From: Zoroaster sp. YZ-2022
Lineage: Eukaryota > Echinodermata > Asteroidea > Forcipulatida > Zoroasteridae
Direction: 5' to 3'
Length of the DNA stretch: 64,000 nt
Assembly (NCBI GenBank): GCA_029582265.1
Contig: CM055831.1
Coordinates: 26,264,526 to 26,328,525, forward strand
In this document: one piece after another, positions 57,006-64,000 of the stretch
How the letters are laid out: each line of letters begins with the position of its first letter
Numbering within the stretch: the stretch's first letter is position 1
Translations under genes and position numbers: made by a program
Notes under the pieces: generated by a model
Told to the model about the DNA's origin: nothing
The model's database searches: none
What the model saw: only the letters and a program-made list of their open reading frames with translations

Positions 57006-57479
57006 TTACTTGTGAAAGGAAAAAGCCTGGTTTTACAGTAAATATGTACCAAAATTAATTGATGTTAGGTCCCCTCATAAATTGTTACTTCTATACCAAG
57101 ATGCAGACAACTATTGTTTTTTAAATTTCTAATTTCAAAGTTTTTTTTTTATTTCTAAAAGGAAATTGCCGATAAAACACAGCGATACATCTTTAATCTC
57201 CAGTGTGTATTGTGGACCTGATTTGTCTCAACTATCATTTAACTTATATCATATAGATATGTTTCAACAAGAAGACAATGTCTTATAATACATCATACAC
57301 TGAATTAGAATTTCTAAACTGAGTTCAATATTCATTACAGGATTTTGTGATCCCACAACCTTGTGGATGTATGGTAAAACTCAATCTGCTGAGTAGATGA
57401 ACAAAATCATAATCACTATATTCACTGTCCATAGAAGTCACTCCAAACATCTAAACAAACATGACAAATGTTAGCTTAC

Positions 57480-57618
57480 CTCACAGTGGTTTTACTTTGT
57501 TTTATTGAAGCCAGTTGAACACAAAATGAAGTAAATTTTTATTGTTGAAGACAGAGCAAATGATGCTACATGTAACGTTAGGGCGGATCCCAAACAAAAT
57601 GGCGCTTGACAAACACAG
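57480..57618 (-). promoter_or_regulatory. Inverted copy of the TRIM promoter and first-exon module
   Basis: CAAAATGGCGCTTG at 57596-57609 is the complement of the promoter motif, and TTAGCTTACCTCAC at 57471-57484 contains the complement of the donor. It points leftward into the gap, where a TRIM coding exon would be expected about 0.7 kb beyond 57006. Confidence 0.5.
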
Positions 57619-58458
57619 TTCAGTTCCTGATAGAGTACGTGACAAAGTCATTAGGTCATAGGTCTACCTGGCTGATATGTACAGTACACAGTGAATACAG
57701 TGTTGTGTACCATAATTGTTTGACTCAATGACGTATGCATATTGAACTTCATTGTGAAAGTTCAGCTGTGTTGCATGATGTTGTATATATACATGTAATA
57801 TTGTATCCTGCTTGTGTTGTAAAGTGTGAGTATAATCTACAGGATAGTATCCATAGATTATACCATAGAAGTAAGGTCCTTGCTATATGATTATACTCAC
57901 ACTTGTTAATACAATACAAATACTAACTTCTCTCTGACTTTACCACCACTGCTGATAACTGCACTATTCATGACTGATAGGTGACTTCTCTGTAAATAAT
58001 AACCAAAGCCTTGTTGAAACACTGAGACACAGTGAGACTGATTCCTTGAAATGTCTGAGAAAGCTCTGACCACTGCCCAGCATTGTCAGGCTCTCATTGG
58101 TCAGGAGTTGCTAAATCCAGTTGCATTGTTATAAGTTTCTGGTCAATCCTCATAGGAGCAGTGTGATAAATTCATAGTCCCATTTAACCCATTGCCCTAC
58201 ACCCTTACATCATTGACTCTTTACTCTATGGGAGCTATAGAACTATGCTCAATATAATCATAGATCATTTTATTATTACAATAAACATGATCAAATGTGA
58301 GTTATTTCATTCTCATATGTTGATATTGACCAATATTTGGGTTTGTGATGTGTCACCAGTTCACTGTGATATAGATTTAGTACAGGTAAAATGTACTTTA
58401 TTTTAAAATGAAAATTCCAGATATTGAATTTGTACTATTTGTTTCTCTCTAATTTTTG

Positions 58459-58682
58459 TTAAAGGGACAGTATCGTCACGATCAGAGCAGATTTTCAACA
58501 GGGCATGGAATCAGTGTTCTTGTTTAAGATGAACACAGTGACTGAAAATTACTGATTCATTTATGTAGCAGCAACAGTAATATGACCTTATCATGTGGAG
58601 TATTATTTTCAGTCACTGAGTTAATCTAAAACTAGCACTCAGATTCCATGCCCTGTTGATCGTGATGATATTGTCCCTTTAA
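58459..58682 (-). mobile_element. MITE, complete 224-bp copy (inverted segment)
   Basis: Same element as 13750-13973, in the inverted copy of the unit. Confidence 0.7.
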
Positions 58683-59239
58683 TTAAGAATGAAACTGTCA
58701 GAAGTAGTTTGTAATTTTAAGAAATGCCGTAGTCATGACTCAGGACAATGATACTGGGGAGTATTCATTTGAAATGATGGGGATTAGCAGGGAATGTTGG
58801 AGGAGGATGGTGGGAGAAGGTCATGAGTTATTAACTTAGCTTCAGGAAAGAAGGGACTTTGTTTTAGTTGAATTGGTTTAGTTGACCTGAAAATTGCTAA
58901 ATTCATAAATGACTCAGAGGCAGTTTAGACTAGGTTGAGGAATTCTGATTGGTTGAGATGTGATCACATGGTTGTTTAAGACCAGTCTTAATGTTGGTAT
59001 CACTGCTTCTACAAGGATGCTCTTTGAACCAAGATGTACTAAGTTTCAGTTCAATGTGGAGTCAATTGAGAAAAAATGTTTAAAAGTTTTACAGAAAACA
59101 TTGCAGTAAATGTTCTATTTTGTTCATCTTTTTTAATGCAAGTACTTGAGATATAATTTATATTTCAAGTTAGCTGTCATATAATAATTTGATCATTTTG
59201 TGTTCATGTCATTACCAATAGGTAAAACTTGTAGCTTTG

Positions 59240-59424
59240 CATGGTGAGGATGATAAGTAAGACTAATTGCGGTGACACCATGTGGAATCTCAATTGAGTA
59301 GTAATTAGTTCTGAAAAGAACTGGGGGTACAACTCGACGTTTCGATCAGTATGCTCTGATCGTCCTCAGGAGATTCCTGAGGACGGAGATTCCACATGGT
59401 GTCACCGCAATTAGTCTTACTTGT
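59240..59424 (-). repeat. Ribozyme-like dispersed repeat, inverted copy with duplicated end
   Basis: Complement of the 19690-19805 repeat (TTTCGATCAG...CTGATCGTCCTCAG), followed by a second copy of its outer segment in reverse, so the piece is itself a foldback. It interrupts unit sequence. Confidence 0.5.
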
Positions 59425-60829
59425 CATTACCAATGCTGTTCCTTCCCTTTAAACATTTGTGCAAAGTTCATTTGACTAAGACTAATTGCGGTGACACCAT
59501 ATGAAATGCTCAATTGAGTAGTAATTAGTTCTGAAAAGAACTGGAGGTTACAACTCGACGTTTTATTTGAGATGCACCAGCTGCATCTGTGTTTCTGGAT
59601 GCAAATTATTCCAGTTTTTGGAACAAAAAGTTTTTTATATTTTTACAACAAAATCAGGAGAGCATTCATGAATGGGAATAAAAGAGTGACACTTTGTCTT
59701 GACCTCAGGATAAATACCCCTGGGGTTGTGGCCATGGGCAATTAAGGACATTACCTATGATTTGCTGGTTCTTTATCCCTGTGGCCGTGACACAATCTGT
59801 CTTTATCCTGTGATCAACACCATGCATTGAATTTTGAATCCAATTGTCATGTTTTGAGTTAAATATTTCTGTTTCTAATTTTTATTCCCTTAGCAATATT
59901 GAATTGTCATGTTTTGAGTTCAGAGCAGATTTTCAACAGGGCATGGAATCGGTGTCCTAGTTTGGTGACTGAAAATTACTGGCTCATTTATGCAGCAGCA
60001 ATGATCATAATTATAACCTTATCATATGGGCTATTATTTTCATTCAATTAGTTGATTTAAAACTAGTACTCCAATTCCATGTACTGTTAATCGTGATACT
60101 ACCCCTTTAAGCTAGGGAGATGTGGGGTCATGAAACCTTGTGTGATTATATTAATATTCTAACTTGATCTCATGGTCATGAAAATGTTGTCTCTTATTGG
60201 CTTGAATCTTAATGATATTTAAATTCTTTTGAAACAATCTTCCTACAGATCAATCTGGTTGGGTAGTCAGAATAACATGATAGCTTCAATGTTGTAGCAC
60301 GCTGCCCTCTTTCTGTCAGCAATGACCATGATAACATCAGATCGTGTTGTAGCTCGTTGTACAGGATGTGTCAACTTGTTCAGGGATTTTTGTGAAACTT
60401 GATGGTAAGTTTCTATGATACTTGATGGTAAGCATGTTCAATATTGTGTTCAATCAGTTTGGAAAAGGTCATTTCAGGAAATTTTTGTTCTTAGACAAAA
60501 AATCCCTCATGCTAAAAGAACTGATATTAGAGTTCCTTTAATGCGGAGAATTATTCTGTGCATGAGCAGATTCAGGATCTTGAAAATGACACGGCAACAA
60601 AGAAGAACACTCAAAAATGTTTTGTGTAGATGAAATTGTAAACCATTTTAATCATCACACAATGAATTCTACAAGAATCAAATTGATGTCACCAAGTAAA
60701 GTTTAATTCTAACATCATATCCAAAGACATGACTTCTTGATATTAAATTGTTTATTTAAAACATTGTAGTGAATGCTGTATTTGTTGTGAGATTACACTC
60801 ACTGTTTGCTCATATTCATTCAATTTGTT

Positions 60830-61200
60830 GTTAGCCAACTCTGGTGTAGGCCTACACCAATGTTTTTAGTACATTTCTGGTGTACTTTTAGTGTACCTGT
60901 TGTCTGCACCAGAAGTATACCAATACAAACTCTACACCAATGGACACCAATAGAGCACCAAATTGTCTTTGTCAATTTGCAGCGTGCACCAATAGTGCAC
61001 CAAATACACTTGGGCCTTTTCTGAATTTCTCCTACACCAATAAGGCACCAAAATTACTTACAAATAAAGTAACCACACCAAACGTGCACCAGATATACTT
61101 AGTCTGAATCAAACTACAATAATGCACCAAACTGCAGATACACTTACATATTAGCCTGAATCCCCCTACACCAATAAGGCACCAAATGTACTTTAAAACT
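60830..61200. repeat. CACCAATA/GGCACCAAA interspersed short repeats
   Basis: The motif ACACCAAT with GCACCAAA recurs about ten times at irregular spacing. No coding frame is preserved. Origin unknown. Confidence 0.6.
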
Positions 61201-61308
61201 CGATTCCACTTTAAAAGACTCTATAGCGTGGACATGGTTGACCAGCTAGGTCTATCCCTTATAGAAAAATGAGCTTGCGGCAATCTTAACGAGCTTGCCG
61301 CAAGTTTA

Positions 61309-61560
61309 TATATCGTCGTGTCAGTGCAAAAACGTTGTATGTACGCAATGCAATAAGGTCGTATGTACAGTGCATTGTCAATATGCATGAATTTGCATAC
61401 ATTAAAAAATGTTTGTGCAACAACGTCGTATCCCAGCCATTGTTTTTGTGCATTCATCCGGGAACTTGTTACATACGACCTTTTTGCACTGACACAAACT
61501 GGTTTTGTGCAAAAACGTCGTAACTTGGAGATACGACGTTGTTGCACTGACACGATGATA
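61309..61560. mobile_element. Foldback element with GTGTCAGTGCA ends
   Basis: ATCGTCGTGTCAGTGC at 61312-61327 and GCACTGACACGATGAT at 61544-61559 are inverted copies. Pairing continues inward over AACGTTGTAT/ATACGACGTT. Further ACGTCGTA blocks lie inside. No transposase. Confidence 0.65.
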
Positions 61561-61790
61561 TGCTTGCGCTCTTTTCTGCAAGGTTAAAACTAACTCACTG
61601 CAAGCTTGCCACAATTAGCTTATCTGCAAGCTGCATAGCTCTTTGCAAGCTTGCAAGCTCACTGAACGTTTGCAGTAAGCTTGCAAGCTCCTTCCAAGCT
61701 TGCAGCAAGCTTGCCTGGTTATCAGCAAGGTTGCCAAGCTTTTCACAAGCTTGCCTTTTTGCAAGCTTGTTGGTTGTTAATAATTGTACT
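61560..61790. repeat. GCAAGCTTGC palindrome cluster
   Basis: About a dozen copies of the palindrome CAAGCTTG or close variants at 10-25 base spacing, also flanking the foldback element on its left. HindIII-type core AAGCTT in each. Confidence 0.75.
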
Positions 61791-62766
61791 ACTATTTTAT
61801 TCTTCATGTATAATGCTGTAATTAAACTTCATCTTGCATTTTACAATGCATATGCTTTTTCAAGTAAATACATGTATAATCCTCAGCCTTATAATATATA
61901 TATATATATATATATAACATATTTAACCAAATTAATGCAATTAAATTTTTTATTCAAATCAGTGAATTACTCAGTCATAGTCCAAAGAGTAATTTATTTT
62001 CAGAAAGTACATACATATGTAAATGTATAATTATGTATGTACAATTTTGAAATAACATAATATTCAATTTATGTATTATATTAAATCCCTCAATATTGTT
62101 TGGCAAATCATGAAATCTAGTAATAAAAAGACCAGATCTTCTAAGTTCTATATACTTTCTATTCTGCCTCCTTTAATGTATAGCAGAATCATATATTGTT
62201 CAGGCCTAAAGTATATACACAAGTTTGAAATGAACCATATTTCTAATTGCTACCAAAGTGATTTTGAACCAACTAAGTGTTTTTTCATCATGATAGAAAT
62301 TCTCTAGCCTATACATGCAGAATAAATAAACAACCTGATCGTCAATCATTTTACTAACCTAGCTGTGATCTGATAAGTATATTTGTGGAGGCAGCATATA
62401 TTTATCAAATGTACAGGTGTACATTAATACATACTATGTACAACTCCATGATGACTTTCCTCATACTCAAATACATTAAGTAAGTTGTTTATTTGTGTGT
62501 AATAACCCACTTATTGGAATTACACAGACTACAGGCAAGCAAGCTGTAATTGATACCTCTAGTGCAGTGCACATACCTTGCATTGATTATGTAATACTAT
62601 CACTGTATGGGGTAGTGTGTGTAACTTGACACTGTGTGGCCATAGCTGTCTGGCCAATCATTGGACCTTAATTCATGGTCAAGCTATGTACATGTATATG
62701 CCTCTGCAGTGTGTGCTCTAAATTTAAACTGGAAGAAACAGATCTACAGTATACAGCAGTTTTTCA
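61791..62766. other. Non-coding
   Basis: AT-rich, with (AT)n near 61892-61916. No gene recognised. Confidence 0.5.
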
Positions 62767-62821
62767 ATGGAAGCAGTGAAATTTCAAGCAAGTTTTGTGA
62801 TGCAGGATGGGATTAATGATG
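62767..62821 (+). CDS. Possible first coding exon of an unknown gene
   Basis: ATG at 62767 opens MEAVKFQASFVMQDGIND and stops at a strong 5' splice site (ATG then GTAAGAT, GT at 62822). The exon is short and no downstream partner lies in the window, so chance is a real alternative. Confidence 0.2.
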
Positions 62822-62934
62822 GTAAGATGATTGTACTTTTTCAGTCTTATGAACTGTATGAATGATTTTACTTCATGTGAATGTAATACATGTATGTAAT
62901 GTTTTGCTTGATTTTTGTTTTACATATTTATGAT

Positions 62935-63345
62935 ATATATATCTTTAGTTAATATGTGTATATGCGTGTATATGTATATGGTATGTGTATGTGCATGTAT
63001 GTATGTATGCATATGTAGGCCTATACATGTACATGTATATCTTTAGTTAATATGTGTATATGCGTGTATATGTATATGGTATGTGTATGTGCATGTGTGT
63101 ATGTATGCATATGTAGGCCTATACATGTACATGTATATCTTTAGTTAATATGTGTATATGCGTGTATATGTATATGGTATGTGTATGTGCATGTGTGTAT
63201 GTATGCATATGTAGGCCTATACATGTACTGTATATATATATATATCTTTAGTTAATATGTGTATATGCGTGTATATGTATATGGTATGTGTATGTGCATG
63301 TGTGTATGTATGCATATGTAGGCCTATACATGTACATGTATATAT
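62935..63345. repeat. Tandem repeat, about 98-bp unit, four copies
   Basis: CTTTAGTTAATATGTG occurs at 62943, 63041, 63139 and 63246, each followed by TATGTGTA-rich sequence. The last unit has a short (TA)n expansion. Confidence 0.9.
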
Positions 63346-63396
63346 ATGTGTATGTGTGTACTTTCTATAATGTTCATACTTTTGCTGTGTTAATTG

Positions 63397-63475
63397 TTGC
63401 GCCTCGGAATAGGCATGCCTAGATAGACGGCGCATTATAAATGCATTATTATTATTATTTATTATTATTATTAAT
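63397..63475 (+). repeat. Retroposon 3' end with (ATT)n tail
   Basis: A hairpin TGCGCC/GGCGCA (63398-63403 and 63429-63434) is followed by CATTATAAATGC and a long ATT run. This resembles 3' ends of SINE or LINE families with ATT tails. The body is not recognisable. Confidence 0.45.
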
Positions 63476-64000
63476 GTGAATTGTACACTATGGGCTATTG
63501 AGTGCTGCAAATTATACAGAAATGCTGAATGCAGTCTTGAATTGATCTGTAAACCTATTGAATTTTGCAAATGAGTGCAAAATGTTTTAGTTTTGAAATG
63601 GTGTTCATTATTTTTGCTATTCATGTTGTATTGTAATGATTTCATTAACAACTACATGGTGTAATCATATGGTAATTCAGGAATAATTAACTGAATGATG
63701 ATTGAAAAAGCGATGTAAATACTGCATGGCACTACTGCCTCTAGAAAATATTGCAGTCACATCCACATGATGGATATACAAGAAGTTACATGTACATATC
63801 CATTATCATTATATTTAAGAACTCATCAGGAGGTTCCTTTTCGAAAATCTAATAATTTGGGGGTGATTTACATCATGGAAAGAGCATGTACCTGCATGTA
63901 ATTGTATCTGTGCAAATATATAATATCCACATTTCAAATTTAAATTGGTGGAAGGAGAAATACCTGGCTTTTCTAATATTTGTCTCCTTTCTTTGAATAC
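63476..64000. other. Non-coding
   Basis: No gene or structured repeat seen. Confidence 0.5.

Larger units (their letters stand above)
57006..60775 (-). repeat. Inverted copy of the inter-TRIM segment
   Basis: Reverse complement of unit sequence. It starts at the equivalent of 27860 and runs backward past the MITE, the diverged MITE and the Polinton-target region to the equivalent of about 37480. There are two local insertions of the ribozyme-like repeat (59240-59424 and 59476-59570). Together with 54526-56505 it forms a large inverted repeat around the gap. Confidence 0.85.

Noticed and set aside
56294..57052. Open frames spanning the N run
   Set aside because: They are produced by translating unknown bases; no evidence.
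61560..62030. 156-codon frame with Ala/Cys/Ser/Leu repeats
   Set aside because: Derived from the CAAGCTTG palindrome cluster and not a coding pattern.
63217..63651. 144-codon minus-strand frame with TH/YT repeats
   Set aside because: Translation of the TATGTG minisatellite and the ATT run.
1..64000. tRNA, rRNA or other classical RNA genes
   Set aside because: None recognised by eye on either strand. A covariance-model scan would be needed to exclude small ones.

Overview
The window is metazoan nuclear DNA. It has GT-AG introns, AT-rich non-coding sequence, microsatellites, several foldback (MITE-like) repeat families and a 500-base scaffold gap. The gene content (a local expansion of RING/B-box/NHL TRIM genes next to a large Polinton) and the sequence style suggest a marine invertebrate. 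A deuterostome such as a hemichordate or amphioxus is my guess, but the species cannot be read from the sequence.

Layout. (1) 1-37.9 kb and 54.5-56.5 kb hold three head-to-tail copies (A, B, C) of a roughly 11-12.5 kb unit. Each carries one TRIM2/3/71-like gene: a non-coding first exon beside a GCGCCATTTTG promoter motif, a large exon (RING, two B-boxes, coiled coil, first NHL blade), and a second coding exon with the remaining NHL blades. Only copy C (28592-29900 joined to 33832-34448, 641 aa) is open throughout. Copies A and B carry different small insertions in the RING region that shift the frame. The units differ by young insertions and deletions: an LTR retrotransposon fragment in B, a hAT-like element in C, a SINE-like hairpin element in A and C, and a 500-bp deletion in B that removes a candidate minus-strand exon.

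(2) 37923-54525 is a full-length Polinton/Maverick inserted in the 3' flank of unit C. It has a 6-bp target duplication (AGGGAT), about 770-bp terminal inverted repeats beginning AG, and empty sites visible in units A and B. Rightward genes: a WW + PC4-like protein and, by a probable nested intron, a variant that swaps PC4 for a Cys/His domain; both sit behind CRE and CCAAT boxes. Leftward genes, from the right end: protein-primed PolB (with an N-terminal exon of five 25-aa repeats), packaging ATPase, two small conserved Polinton proteins, integrase with chromodomain, penton-like protein, pX/pVI-like protein, major capsid protein and adenain-like protease. PolB, the capsid protein, the protease and the two small proteins are each interrupted by single-base frame changes; most lie in homopolymer runs, so consensus error competes with decay as the explanation. 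Replication, integration and virion-formation genes are all recognisable.

(3) 57006-60775 is an inverted copy of the inter-TRIM segment, facing the right end of unit C across the gap. The gap may hide a fourth, inverted TRIM copy. (4) 60.8-64 kb is non-coding apart from a possible short first exon, with several local repeat arrays.
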